A DNA stretch of 64,000 nt from Incurvaria masculella (GCA_946894095.1 OX335661.1:17018665-17082664), one strand, 5' to 3'; shown: positions 30,881 through 42,156, counted from the stretch's first letter. Notes: generated by a model not told the origin, from the sequence alone. Numbers and translations are program-made.

Positions 30881-31302
30881 CTCATAAGAAGTGTGCGAAT
30901 GGCGCTAGTCGAACAGCAGCTACCAGTAAAGCGCGAAGGTTTTTGATCAAACTATGAAACACGTTTCATTCTCTTGTTACCTTTTGGTAGCGGGTAAGTA
31001 TCCCGGAGGAAATCGAAGAAGTCGCGAGGATTTCTCGGCTGGTAGTTGTTTGCGACAGATTGCCTCATTAAATCGACCACCGGGCTAGCGGGGTAGTGGC
31101 TGGAGGCGCCGGACGGCCGCGTCTCCGCGTACTCGTACACTCCCTCCGGCGCGGCGTACCGGTGCTGCTCCGACCCGAGCCCTCCTCCCTGGGGGTCGCT
31201 CGAGGCTGCCGCTATCAGGCTGACGGCGATCCAACATATTTTGATTGCCGGTGTCATGTCTTGCTCTGTGAAACGGGAAAGCAATATATGTATATTTTTG
31301 GT

Positions 31303-31711
31303 GTTTTTTTATGCAACCTGACATGGATGGCTGATACCACACAACTACCGTTATGATATTAGCCCAACACACCACATTCCCGAAGGAATTAGGTGCCATG
31401 CCAGGACCTTCCCTTTATGATCACGGCTACATTGAACTGGATGGAAAACCCGGACAATTTTTCATTGCCGCTTCGACCATCTTTTCATCCAATGCGATGG
31501 TACCAACCCGGGCGGGCTTAAAGCCTACTACCTAGTAGGGGAAGGGGACCTACAGTTTTACATGGATTCCGAACCATGGAGCAGCTCGCATTCGTGACGA
31601 AATGCACTTATCTAACTCGGAAAGAGAAAGACAGTGGTGCATGTCGGAATTGAACTCAGGCCTCTGGTACGCTAGGCCAGTTCCCGCGCCACTAGGCTAC
31701 GAGCCGCTCAA
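31303..31711 (-). mobile_element. tRNA-headed SINE upstream of gene C
   Basis: Read on the minus strand: a tRNA-like head with box A (TAGCCTAGTGGCGCGGG) and box B (GAGTTCAATTCC), then ATAAGTGCATTTCGTCACG, the shared body (CCCCTTCC, GGAAGGTCCTGGCATGGCAC, GGTATCAGCCATCCATGTC) and an A-run at 31304-31310. It lies 50 bp from the ATG of gene C, within its likely leader intron or promoter. Confidence 0.85.
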
Positions 31712-31954
31712 ATGCATAGGTATTGTTATTGCATAGGTTAAACCAAAAGCAGTCATGTCTGTAACCCAGAATGTATGTCCCTTCTGTCAGAGCACAGCAC
31801 ATAATCCATAAACGACAAGTCGAACCTGAAGCTGAAATTAATATATTGTTTAATATTTTGATCATAAATTGTTAAATGACGAACGCTTCGAAGTTTTTTG
31901 TCGATTCTTCGCCGATCAAAATCGTAATCGAACCGGAAGATATGTAGAGATATT

Positions 31955-32218
31955 ATTGAGTGTGTAATGTTTTTGTGAAACAAAAAAATCACATTTTTTG
32001 TATGGGAGCCCCCTTTAATTTTAATTATTTTTCAATCTTACCTATTTGTTGTTATAGCGGCAAAATAAATACACACTCAAAATTTCAGCTGTCTACCTGT
32101 TACGGTTACTGAGATACAGCCCTGTGACAGACGGACAGACGGACGGACGGACGGACGGACAGCGGAGGCTTAGTAATAGGGTTCCGTTTTCACCCTTTGG
32201 GTACGGAACCCTAAAAAC
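31955..32218 (-). repeat. Dispersed repeat R1, copy 1 (with GGAC microsatellite)
   Basis: The same family as 37786-38017 and 58717-58993: GAACCCTATTACTAAGCCTC, (GTCC)n, ACAGGGCTGTATCTCA, TTTATTTTGCCGCTA. Here on the minus strand, with a GACG/GGAC run at 32133-32160. The left limit is approximate. Confidence 0.75.
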
Positions 32219-32469
32219 TATAGTTTTTATACTTTAAATCTACAATTCTGCTGGAACTGTAACAGGAAGAAAAGGCGTTTTTAAGACTGTGCTTCAGGAC
32301 CGATTTCCCTGCTGCTGAGGCTGTCCTTCCCGCCTTCTAGTAGTCCCAGACCTGCTGCGAACTCTTCTTATACATTCCTTAGACGCGTTCGTTGGACGCA
32401 GTAGAGAAACAGCACCAACATGACAATATAATCTCATATGTTTGTTTAGATTTTCACTTTTGTTCGACA

Positions 32470-32604
32470 TATTATTTTACGTTTACGGATAATCAGTGTT
32501 CAGCTCACTTACTTAGCTCGACGTTTCGTCCACCACGCTGTGGACGTCGACGTCGTGCTAAGTAAGTAAGCTGAACACTGTTTATTCGTAAACGTAAAAT
32601 AATA
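32470..32604. repeat. Long hairpin 1
   Basis: Near-perfect inverted repeat: ATTATTTTACGTTTACG on the left pairs with CGTAAACGTAAAATAAT on the right, and CAGTGTTCAGCT...ACTTACTTAGC continues the stem. The loop region holds CCACCACGCTGTGGACG. It is a foldback-type MITE or a hairpin RNA source. The word AATATAATCTCA flanks it on both sides. Confidence 0.8.
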
Positions 32605-32610
32605 TAATCT

Positions 32611-32804
32611 CATGTTTGAAAAATGTTACGGCTTTTCACGCGGCAGGTAGAGATATTCTCCGACGTTTCGAGCTAATCATTCAGCCCGTCTGCTGCGCAC
32701 GAGCGCGGCGGATGCCTCCTTGACAACGGGCTGAATGATTAGCTCGAATCGTCGGAGAATATCTCTACCTGCCGCGTGAATAGCCGTAACATTTTTCAAA
32801 CATG
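32611..32804. repeat. Long hairpin 2, directly adjacent
   Basis: 194 bp. CATGTTTGAAAAATGTTACG pairs with its complement at 32785-32804. The stem continues through GCGGCAGGTAGAGATATTCT and GCTAATCATTCAGCCCGT, with a GC-rich loop (GCTGCGCACGAGCGCGGCGG). One arm has a 2-base bulge (GACGTTTCGAGC versus GCTCGAATCGTC). Confidence 0.85.
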
Positions 32805-33739
32805 TCTAACGACCGCGGTAACCTCAAAAGTATCATAATATAATCTCACTTTTATTTTTCTTATTGATTCCTTCGATTGCAATATACTGTAGGGTTGTAG
32901 ATTTCAATTGTATTTAGGTGTATTTTTCATATAATATTATTAAATAAAGAAAAACACACTTTTAATTGTGTGTTTAACAGCGACACCTTCATGTCATCAG
33001 ATTTTAAAACATATAGAAAACATTTTGGCCTGGACATTTATCTGAAGCAAGATTCAAACAACGTAAATTCGAGTTCTGATCCAGACGAATGTCCAAAAAA
33101 AAAAAATTTTTAGCATATTTTTAAATTTGATAAAAATTCCCTAATGTGCCCTAAATAATACGTGACTCTGACTCAGTTGAACGAAATAATCCTTTAATTT
33201 TAAATTACAACATTACTCACTTTATTTGTATCCTCAAACCGAAATAACACTAAATCCGCATAAAAACACTCAAACGTCACTGTCCAGTTTTTCTATCATT
33301 AAAACCCGATGGCTAGCATCGGTGGCGTTTGCTATTTTTCGTCGGATAAAATTGTTTTAAAAATTGTAGCAGCGAAGCACGTGCTCCCTTCGAGGTAACT
33401 TTTGCGAGTGAGGACTCCAGCGCGGTCGTTAACCGTGATAGCATCGCTCGCAACATTACGAGGATCTAAGAACCTGATTCTATTGTATAGGGATCATTAC
33501 GGTACAAAGTGAGTTCGAGTTCAGGGGGCTCTTTCAAGTAGGAGTGAGTTCGAGTTCAGCACTAAATTTCAACTCACTTTATTAAATAGTTTATGTTTCT
33601 GCACTTCTTGAAAGCCATTTTCAACCGACTTCGAAAAAAGAGGATGTTATCAATTCATCTGTATGTTTTTTTTTGCTTTTTTATGTTTGTTACCTCATAA
33701 CTTTCGCCTGGGTGAACCGATTTTGATGATATTTTTTTT
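32805..33739. other. Repeat-rich intergenic segment
   Basis: No gene is seen. Positions 33500-33560 hold a twice-used word GTGAGTTCGAGTTCAG. Positions 33620-33732 are a fragment of the foldback element that follows (ACCGACTTCGAAAAAAGAGG, TACCTCATAACTTTCGCCTG). Confidence 0.45.
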
Positions 33740-34215
33740 AACCGACTTCAAAAAAAGGAGGAGGTTATCAATTCGTCTGTATGTTTTTTTTTTTTTTTGT
33801 TTTTTTTTTTTTTATGTTTGTTACCTCATAACTTTTTCCTGGGTGAACCGATTTTGATGATTATTTTTTTAAATGATAGCTAGTGCTTCCCAAGTGGTCC
33901 CATTTTAATTTGGTTAAGTTCCGACAATGATATCTATGAGAAAATCAGAAAAGTCTTAAATTTGTATTAAGATGTGCGCGACAAATGGACGAATAACTCA
34001 ATATAACGCCAACCGATTTCGGTGATTCTTTTTTTATTGGAAAGGACGTGTACAAATTAGTAAGTTTACTTCAGATTCACTAAAAATTAACAAATAAAAA
34101 AACAAATTTAACAAAAAAAATAACCGACTTCAAAGGAAAAGCACTAAAAAGTAAAAAATAATGTTCTTTTTTTGCAGTTACGATTTCTGTTATTTTTTGA
34201 GTCGGTGTCAGCCAA

Positions 34216-34254
34216 GGTTAGGTTAGGTTAGGTTAGGTTAGATTAGGTTAGGTT
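34216..34254 (+). repeat. Interstitial telomeric repeat (GGTTA)n, left
   Basis: Seven to eight tandem GGTTA units, one changed to GATTA; GGTTA is a permutation of the insect telomere unit TTAGG. Confidence 0.9.
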
Positions 34255-34440
34255 CTCTTGATTGGCGCAGCGCGTGCCCGGCTGACGCCGACTCAAAAAA
34301 AAAACAAATTTAACAAAAAAAATAACCGACTTCAAAGAAAAAGCACTAAAAAGTAAAAAATAATTTTCATTTTTGTAGTTACGATTTCTGTTATTTTTTG
34401 AGTCGGCGTCAGCCGGGCACGCGCTGCGCCAATCAAGAGA

Positions 34441-34484
34441 ACCTAGCCTAACCTAACCTAACCTAACCTAACCTAACCTAACCT
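34441..34484 (-). repeat. Interstitial telomeric repeat (CCTAA)n, right
   Basis: About eight tandem ACCTA units, one changed to GCCTA, in inverted orientation to 34216-34254 and placed symmetrically in the foldback element. Confidence 0.9.
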
Positions 34485-34962
34485 TGGCTGACACCGACTC
34501 AAAAAATAACAGAAATCGTAACTACAAAAATGAAAATTATTTTTTACTTTTTAGTGCTTTTTCTTTGAAGTCGGTTATTTTTTTTGTTAAATTTGTTTTT
34601 TTATTTGTTTATTTTTAGTGAATTTGAAGTACACTTACTAATTTGTACACGTCCTTTCCAATAAAAAAAGAATCACCGAAATCGGTTGGCGTTATATTGA
34701 GTTATTCGTCCATTTGTCGCGCACATCTTAATACAAATTTAAGACTTTTATGATTTTCTTATGGATATCATTGTCAGAACTTAACCAAATTAAAATGGGA
34801 CCACTTGGGAAGCACTAGCTATCATTAAAAAAAATAATCATCAAAATCGGTTCACCCAGGCAAAAGTTATGAGGTAACAAACATAAAAAAAAAAAAAAAA
34901 ACAAAAAAAAAAAAAACATACAGACGAATTGATAACCTCCTCCTTTTTTGAAGTCGGTTAAA

Positions 34963-35395
34963 AATAACAGAAATCGTAACTACAAAAAAGAACATTATTT
35001 TTTACTTTTTAGTGCTTTTCCTTTGAAGTCGGTTATTTTTTTTTGTTAAATTTGTTTTTATTTGAAAGCTGGTGCTTCCCATGTAGTCCCATTTTAATTT
35101 GGTTTAGTTGTGACAATCATAAAAGTCTTAAATTTGTATTAAGGATGTGCGCGAAAAATGGACGAATAACTCAACCGATTTCGATGTCAATTATTTTTTC
35201 ATTAAAAATGACGTGAACAAATTAGTTAGTGTTCTTCAAATTCACTAAAAATAAACAAATAAAAAAAACTTTTAACAAAAAAAGTAACCGACTTCAAAGA
35301 AAAAGCACTAAAAAGTAAAAAAATAATTGCAATTTTTGTATACGATTGTTTTTTTTTTTGAGTCGGTACTTTTTTGTTAAAAGTTTTTTTAGTAT
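34963..35395. repeat. Partial copies of the foldback arm
   Basis: Contains the same words as the foldback arms (GAAGTCGGTTATTTTTTTT, GGTGCTTCCCATGTAGTCCC, ATGGACGAATAACTCAACCG, AAAGCACTAAAAAGTAAAAA), more diverged and rearranged. Confidence 0.7.
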
Positions 35396-36129
35396 GCTAA
35401 AATTCTGTTTTATTCCATGAATACGTTGGAAGATAAAATAAAAGTTTCGTTATTTAAATAATTATATTGTTTCCAGCCATTTTTAGGTTAATTCATTCCC
35501 GAACTCAAAGACACTTCTACCTGAATGACCCCCCTGCGCTAAATAAAATCTCACTTATATCCATGGTTCGTGTTTCCCAGCTCCTCTTAACATTATATTA
35601 TATTAGGTCTGGTAGAATCCTTTTTGTCCAAGGATAACACTAAACTAACGGTCTGTTATTTTTGTATTTTATTTGTTCACTCACATTCTTATTCCTTTCT
35701 TTTAATAATGTACCCTTGCTTTATTCTCGATTTTAGCTTATTAAGGACAGATTTCTCAATAGTCAGATAAACAGCCAGATAACTATTCGATGGATTTATT
35801 TACGCTTCTGCTTATCTTTCCGATATAGTAAGTCCATATGTTTATTATTAAAATTATATTAAGATAATTGTGATAGAGAATATAATTCTCTGGCATGACT
35901 ATCTGTCTTTTGACAAAAATGAATTTGCACTATCAGTCCGATAAGTACTATCTGAGGATTGAAAAATCGGCCCTAAGCATTCTAAATTGTAAAATAAAAA
36001 AGATTGTAGGATGAGATGTGTAAGTTAGTCAAAAACCGCATGGAATTGACTCCGCTCCCTTCAATAATGTCCATAAAAAAATATAAATTTAATCATGCGT
36101 TGACATTCATTTTAGGTTAATGTCATTTA
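35396..36129. other. AT-rich intergenic sequence
   Basis: Nothing recognisable; no ORF of note and no clear repeat boundary. Confidence 0.4.
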
Positions 36130-36287
36130 GCCCCAGTTGCACGAAGAAACGGTTGAGTTAATCAATCTTTAAACACGTCACTTTTAGTGAACCGCATAGA
36201 GTTCCTTCCATACTGTCCACACAAAGTGACGTGTTTGATCATACTTTGACGTTGATTTTGATTTTTTGTCCTTTCGTGCACTCGGCC
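36130..36287. mobile_element. Short MITE with GCCC...TGCACGAA inverted ends
   Basis: The left end GCCCCAGTTGCACGAA and the right end TTCGTGCACTCGGCCC are imperfect inverted repeats about 158 bp apart. Internal words ACACGTCACTTT and AAAGTGACGTGT also pair, extending the fold. Target duplication is not clear. Confidence 0.55.
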
Positions 36288-36439
36288 CTTAGTGCACTCG
36301 GGCCTTGGGGTTACCTATAATATCCTATAGATGTTATGCGCCACGTTCATATGCTAATGTTTTATTGTCACAATAAAACATATTTTTGTATGATTAGAAT
36401 ATCGATTCTAAATCGGATAATATTGAAACAGACATATTA

Positions 36440-37718
36440 GGTTGGGGAAAAAGTTTCTTCGCATTTTTTAAGAAAATTCAAAAAATTTTTTAATATGGTT
36501 TATTTACATTTAACTAAAGTATGTAGGTACCATTTTGTTCGATAACTTTTTGCCATCTTGTAGGTAGGGACATGATCCCATTGCTATAGAAATATTGGGA
36601 CTTCTGATCAATATACCGCGACAAGTGGTTTTGGCAGTCCTCTCGTGATGTTAACCTGACACTGCCTAAAGAATTCTGAAGAGACCTAAACAGGTGGAAA
36701 TCTGAAGGTGCAAGGTCAGGACTATACGGTGGATGCATTAACACCTCCCAGCCAAACTCTCTTAGGTTTTGCTGAGTGGCTAAAGATGTGTGAGGTCTAG
36801 CGTTATCATGATGAAAAACCACACCCCTTCTGTTGATTCATTCCGGCCGCTTTCTCTCAACCTCTTGCTTTAATCTCATCAGTTGTTCGCAGTAGAGTTC
36901 AGAATCGATGGTCCTGCCTGGTGGTAACAGCTCATAATGAATAATGCCCTTCCAATCCCACCACACACACAGCATCACCTTGTTGCGAGTTAACCCGGGT
37001 TTCGCCACAGTCTGTGAAGCTTGACCGGCCTTTGACCACGACCTTTTTCTCACGTTCTTGTCGTACGTGATCCACTTTTCATCACCAGTTATCAGCTTCT
37101 TCAAAAATGGTTCGGTTTCATTACGTCGTAATAAAGAATCACAAATGAGTACACGGTTCATTAGGTTTCTTTCAGTGAGCTCGTGAGGTACCCAAATATC
37201 GAGCTTTTTTGTGTACCCAGTTTTTTTCAAATGCGCCAAAACTGTTTTGTGGTCAATTCCTAGTTCTTCAGCTACGTCGTAACTACTGATATGCCGATCT
37301 TGCTCCACTTTTTCAAAAATGGCATCCATTTTATCCGTAATAGGGCGACCAGAGCGACGTGCATCTTTGACATCAAAATTTCCGGATTGAAAACGCTTAA
37401 ACCAAATTTGTGCTACTCTCACAGACACTGCACTAGGTCCATAAACATCGCAAATTTTTTTCGCGGCTTGCGTTGCATTTTTACCTTTTTTGTAGTAAAA
37501 TTTTAAAATGTATCGAATTTCTTCATTAGATTCACTCATTTTGACAGTACGAAAAACAAATGAGAATCACACATTTTCCTAATTTGAATTTGGAATTATG
37601 TTCTTTAAAATTTAAACTTTCAATGATACCAAAACCAGCCAGATACAAATAGTATAGCCAAAGAGATTTTATTACAAGTTCATACATACTATAATGCGAA
37701 AAGACTTTTTCCCCGACC
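36440..37718 (-). mobile_element. mariner transposon
   Basis: 1279 bp with terminal inverted repeats GGTTGGGGAAAAAGTTTCTT and GGTCGGGGAAAAAGTCTTTT, each flanked by TA (36438-36439 and 37719-37720). Length, ends, TA duplication and a DD34D transposase fit the mariner family exactly. Confidence 0.95.
36514..37539 (-). pseudogene. mariner transposase with one in-frame stop
   Basis: The ATG at 37539 opens 233 codons: an N-terminal helix-turn-helix (ICDVYGPSAVSVRVAQIWF), GRPITDK, and DHKTVLAHLKK, then WVPHELTERN and the first catalytic Asp in TGDEKW. A TGA at 36838-36840 ends it. The same frame continues to 36514 with HHDNARPH (second Asp) and YSPDLAPSD (third Asp, 34-residue spacing). The stop is the only lesion I see, so the copy is young but coding for a truncated protein lacking two of the three catalytic residues. 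It lies on the minus strand between genes C and D. Confidence 0.93.
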
Positions 37719-37785
37719 TATTATTAAGGCCCTGGAAATATCCAGGAAGGTCACCAGTGAGTATGAAGCCCGTCCATGAACTATT

Positions 37786-38017
37786 ACTAAGCTTACGCTG
37801 TCCGTCCGTCCGTCTGCCACAGGGCTGTATCTCATGAACCGTAATAGGTAGGCAGTGGAAATTTATTTTGCCGCTGTAACCACAAATTGGTAAATTAAAA
37901 AATATTAAACAATAAAGGGGAAGCTCCATACAAAAACCTTTTTTTGTGTTAAATCTTGTATGAATTCTGCTACGGAACACTTCGTGTGCGAGCCCGACTC
38001 GCACTAGGCCGGTTTTT
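37786..38017 (+). repeat. Dispersed repeat R1, copy 2
   Basis: GTCCGTCCGTCCGTCTGCCA, CAGGGCTGTATCTCATGAAC, TTTATTTTGCCGCT, CGTGTGCGAGCCCGACTCGC, ending GGCCGGTTTTTC. Collinear with copy 3 at 58717. Confidence 0.8.
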
Positions 38018-38693
38018 CGACTAAACCTTCACCAGCCTTTGATTTTTTTCTGATATGAAATGAATCTTGTTTAAAGAACAAATTCGCTGCTTAAACAAGA
38101 ACTGGGCATTTCAAAGGAATTAACATTCTACTAATTCGATAACCGCAATGTTCAATGGTAAAAAAAAACTTGTTTTCTGATCAATGGCGTGACCGGCCAG
38201 CCCGACCTACCGGAATCGCTTCGTGACCTTGCTTCTAGCATAATTTGAAAAACTGAAGATACGTCATGCACTTATACTGCATTTTTTTGGAGTGTGAGCT
38301 GTTTACGTGGAAAAAATACTATACTCAATACCTGTGTTGACTGAAACGCGAGCGGTGTCCGTTTCAGCTTGGGCACAAATGCTTTCGTATGTGTCTGTCC
38401 GGCGGCCGCGGCGTCCGCCTGTGTTCTGTACAGGTTGCATTTCTAAAGGTATTCAAAAATGTCATAAATAATTGATTTGTGAAAAGACCTAAAGCTTTAG
38501 GTAAGTACCAAGGAGAAAAATACAAGAAAAATAAAAGGATTTTATTTTAAAGTGCGCAGTGAACATTTATTCAGTTTTAAGCAATGCAAAGACACACGGG
38601 CGAGGTCTACAGCTCAGAGATCCACTCGTTAGTTTCATTTCTATTTTGGATCCTTCAAATTACTCAATTTTACCCAAATGATCTCTGAGTGGT
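38018..38693. other. Intergenic, no gene recognised
   Basis: Positions 38335-38440 share words with 39140-39225 (TTTCAGCTTGGGCACAAATG / TTTCAGCTGGGGCAAAATAC, then TGTCCGGC), so a diverged dispersed repeat is present twice. Nothing else is seen. Confidence 0.35.
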
Positions 38694-39031
38694 CAGTCTG
38701 AGTTCTCACCTAAATTGGCGTTTACGGCAAACCGATCGACTGGCGTTTTCTCCAAACTCCATACAAGTTTTTACTAGATATTCTGTGGTTTTACTTCTTC
38801 AAGCTGCCAAAGTCAAACGCGGACTTCCGATTTGTATGAAAACGCGGAGTGGACGTAAACCGCAACGTCGACGTATATACGGCAACGTTGAGTAAGCTGT
38901 CAAATCAAGCTCGGACTCGCAAATATTAGTTCGCTTAACGCCCGCTGCGCGCGCTCTTCAATTTCTCCATACATTTAAATACGCCAGTCGATCGGTTTGC
39001 CGTAACGCCAATTTAGGTGACAACTTAGACT
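38694..39031. mobile_element. Palindromic MITE family P, copy 1
   Basis: About 338 bp. The ends AGTCTGAGTTCTCACCTAAA and TTTAGGTGACAACTTAGACT are inverted repeats continuing through TTGGCGTTTACGGCAAACCG. The interior contains GCGGAGTGGACGTAAACCGC and AACGCCCGCTGCGCGCGCTC. Same family as 40649-40983 (inverted) and 44383-44689. Confidence 0.82.
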
Positions 39032-40648
39032 ACCGGCTCTGACCTTAAATGAACTGAAAAGGTCAAAAGATTTATATCTTAGTAACCTAGTGTATTAGTA
39101 CATTACGTAAATCTAAACTAGACTTCATTGACCGAATGATGCGCGAAGTTCGAGTTCGAGCGTCTCCCTTTCAGCTGGGGCAAAATACTTTTGTATGTCT
39201 TCATGATCGGCTGTCCGGCTGTCAGGTAGCATTTCTCAACCGATTCTCGTGAAATTTTGTGAACAAGTTTTTTTTGTTGAGTCAGTTTTTGAAAATTGTT
39301 CAAAGACGTCACAACACTTATTTTTCTGTTCACCCGGCCATTGAGTTTACCATGTTAACACGAGCGTTGCTGTTTCTTTTCTTCTCTGTTCTACAAATGA
39401 ATTGTTTGGACCAGTAGCATTTAGATCTAAGTGTGTATTTCAAAATTGTGGACGGAAAAAATACATTACGTAAACCCGTGAAATTTCTTTGCGGGTTCTT
39501 CTTTACTGGTTTGATCGGATCTGCGGATCTTTAGTACATAGTTCATTTATTTGATAGATTGTTCTACACGTCACAATTATTTTAATTAGCAATTTCAGAA
39601 CAAGTATCAGTATTTAAAATAGGTACAGTACATGGCACAAATGATTAACTTTGTGACGTAACATAGTGTGGTTTGACTACCATTAAGTTTAAATAAATTT
39701 AGTGAAAAGAAAGAAATAGAGAAACTCCCCACTTAATCCGACACCGAGTTGACTTGAAAGAATTGAGTACGTGTATTGGTGTGTCTAATTAGGTGAGTGA
39801 TCATGATTGCAGAACTGCAATATGGAATTTAGAGGTTTGAAAAAACTGCCTACTTTGATACCTACTGTTTGATATATCGCCTAGTTCAAGAATACATATG
39901 ACGAAACGTACTTACTTTTTAAAAACGGCGCCATCTAGTTTTTCTGTTAAATCGTTATTTAGCACAGTCTTATTGTGATGAATAAAATATCTGAATCTGA
40001 ATGATGCATAGCAGTGTAAAGAGTTTCTAATAGATGGCGCTTATAATTACTGAATTTAATTCTTTTGAAAAACGATCGTAGCGCAGGATTTGATAGGGAG
40101 CAGCTGGCTTAAAAACACCTATGAGTGGGGTTTCTATATTTGATGAATAAATAAATTTAAAAAAAACATAAAAAAAATTCATTTGGGTTTCAGTGACCAC
40201 GTATTGAAAGTTCTCTGCACGTAATCGAACGATTATTTTCGGAACGTCCACTACGTGGACATTACAAGATGTGTCTTATGGGCACTGTTAAAAATGAGCG
40301 TTAAACCAACATAATTTTAATAATTTTAAAACGAAAAGTTATAATTGCTACTCCATTTCTTATTATGACAGCAAGATACCAAAATAAGTTATTGAAAATA
40401 CAGTGATAAAAATGTTTATAAACATGCACATTATTACTTCCTACGAACGAACGAGACTTGCTTACGATTTTTTTTACTATAAGGACTCATTATTGTAACC
40501 TGAAAAGGAAACAAAAATATTATGCTTTATTTTCCCGCGCGTTCCTTACTCCTGGATAGTGCTCCCCCACTCCTTACCATCTCAACATCCAACAAATACG
40601 AGTAGTTGTAAGTGAACGGATTACTGTGACTACAAGCTCAGTACCCGA
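39032..40648. other. Intergenic, AT-rich
   Basis: No gene recognised. It includes the second copy of the weak repeat noted at 38335 (near 39140-39225); otherwise featureless. Confidence 0.35.
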
Positions 40649-40983
40649 AGTCTGAGTTGTCACCTAAATTGGCGTTTACGGCAAACCGATCGGCTGGCAT
40701 TTTCAAATGTATGGAGAAATTGAAGAGCGCGCGCAGTGGGCGTTAATCGAATTAACATTTGCGAGTCCGAGCTTGATTTGACAGCTTACTCAACTTTGCC
40801 GTAAATACGTCGACGTATCCGTTTACGTCGACTCCGCGTCTTCATACAAAACGGAAGTCCGAGTTTGACTTTGACAGCTTATCTAGAGAATATCAAGAAC
40901 TTGTGTGGAGTTTGACGTTTTTACGAAAAACGCCAATCAATCGGTTTGCAATATACGCCAATTTAGGTGAGAACTCAGACTGA
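40649..40983. mobile_element. Palindromic MITE family P, copy 2
   Basis: Same ends (AGTCTGAGTTGTCACCTAAA ... TTTAGGTGAGAACTCAGACT) as copy 1, with the interior in opposite orientation (GAAGAGCGCGCGCAGTGGGC). Similarity to copy 1 also includes the flanking CTGAGTGGTCA. Confidence 0.82.
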
Positions 40984-42156
40984 CCACTCAGTTCTAGGGA
41001 AAATGGGTCATGCGATCTGGACTGTTTGAAGCAGTGCACATATTGTGTCAATGCTATGGTACCCTATCTTGGCCTCGATCTGGGCTAAGGACGATACGCG
41101 AGCCGTTCGTGCTCCCACTCAACATTTCTTACATAGACATCTTTATCGATCGTTGAATTCTGCGTTGCAGCCTGCATGCCGCATGCCTCATTTCGCTAAA
41201 ATCTGTACACTTACGAAAAATCTAAAACAAATTGTAAAATGTACCTACAATAGGTATCAACATTATCATAAATAAAAACAATAAATATCAAATTTTTTTT
41301 TTATTTCTTTTCTTTAGCCATCTTATGAACCTTACATATATTCATAATAAAACATGTTTATTACATAACAACTTAAACAAATACCTTTTCAGTTTTAAGA
41401 ATTTAGTAGTTATTCAAAAATGTTAAACATGTACGTAACGAGTAATATTTTGTAATGACGGAATAACAATAAAAGCAATTGTCACTTTAAAAAATATAAT
41501 AACAGTATTAAATTAATATATGTGACGGTTAAAATTACTTGCATATTTGTTTTTTAGTTTTTTTATGTTCAATAACAATATAGTAATGGCGTCGACATGG
41601 TGCCCGTTGCATTTATGTTATGGGTACTAAAACATACACGTAATTATATTACATTAAACATAAAAAATAATGTTCTTTGGGTACAAATCACGTCATCTTC
41701 CCCCTAGATTAATTGTAAAAAAAACGTTTATACTTGGTGTAAACGATCGCAAGCACATTGTTAAAACCATCAAAACAATCAGTTTTTTTTTTATTTCATC
41801 GATATGTTCATAAAATTAACTATTCAGATTATATATTAGACAATGCAATATATTTTGTTTGAATCAACCACGTTCATATTACGTTATTTTTTAGAAATAT
41901 GGTGGATTTAATAGATATTATAAGGGAGATAGCCACTGCGCGCCCCACATTGTTAATTTTCGAGAAATGAGTCAGTAAAATCGCGGTGGTTTTTTAAAAT
42001 TAATATCTCCGAAATTTCCTGAAATTTTTGGACTTTTGCTTCCACTATGAAACATTTTTCAAAATAATCCCTAACTCGTTTACACCCTGCACATTTGTTC
42101 TTCATTTTGACTAGTTAATTACATACATGACTGAGCAATAGAATAAATCACATAAG
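40984..42156. other. Intergenic downstream of gene D
   Basis: AT-rich, with no gene supported. Positions 41045-41275 hold a 76-residue ORF with no recognisable family. This is the 3' flank of gene D. Confidence 0.35.

Larger units (their letters stand above)
26847..31257 (-). pseudogene. GMC oxidoreductase gene C, exons 1-4 and start of exon 5
   Basis: The 5' part of gene C. E1 30981-31257, E2 29139-29369, E3 28204-28336, E4 27867-27986, E5 start 26852-27139; then the BEL/Pao insertion, with E5 resuming at 18282. Leaving out one CTTCC copy, the total coding length is 2022 nt (673 residues) with no other lesion, so the gene was intact until the insertion. E1 begins at the MTPAIK methionine, followed by a hydrophobic signal (ICWIAVSLIAAASS), and ends [16 protein letters not shown]2 has the [11 protein letters not shown] motif and ends VCLG (VCMG in the others). 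E3 is identical in nucleotides to gene B's E3. E4 reads [19 protein letters not shown]. Intron 1 holds a seven-unit exon 2 array. This may be one allele of a working gene. Confidence 0.92.
33740..34959. mobile_element. Foldback element with internal telomeric repeats
   Basis: About 1.2 kb with inverted arms of some 500-600 bp. Both ends read AACCGACTTCAAAAAAGGAG, and the arms share TACCTCATAACTTT, GATAGCTAGTGCTTCCCAAG, GTGCGCGACAAATGGACG and AAAGCACTAAAAAGTAAAAA. Towards the centre each arm has a (GGTTA)n or (CCTAA)n tract and a GC-rich block (GGCGCAGCGCGTGCCCGGC). There is no ORF. Further partial copies lie at 34963-35395. Confidence 0.85.

Noticed and set aside
29408..30957. Repeated plus-strand ORFs of about 74 residues ([19 protein letters not shown]...) in the arrays at 13, 29-31 and 45-49 kb
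   Set aside because: They are the antisense frame of the exon 2 repeat unit. GC-rich coding sequence leaves that frame open by chance, and there is no start context or conserved family.
31630..31711. tRNA gene on the minus strand
   Set aside because: Box A and box B words are present but there is no complete cloverleaf, and the sequence continues into the SINE body.
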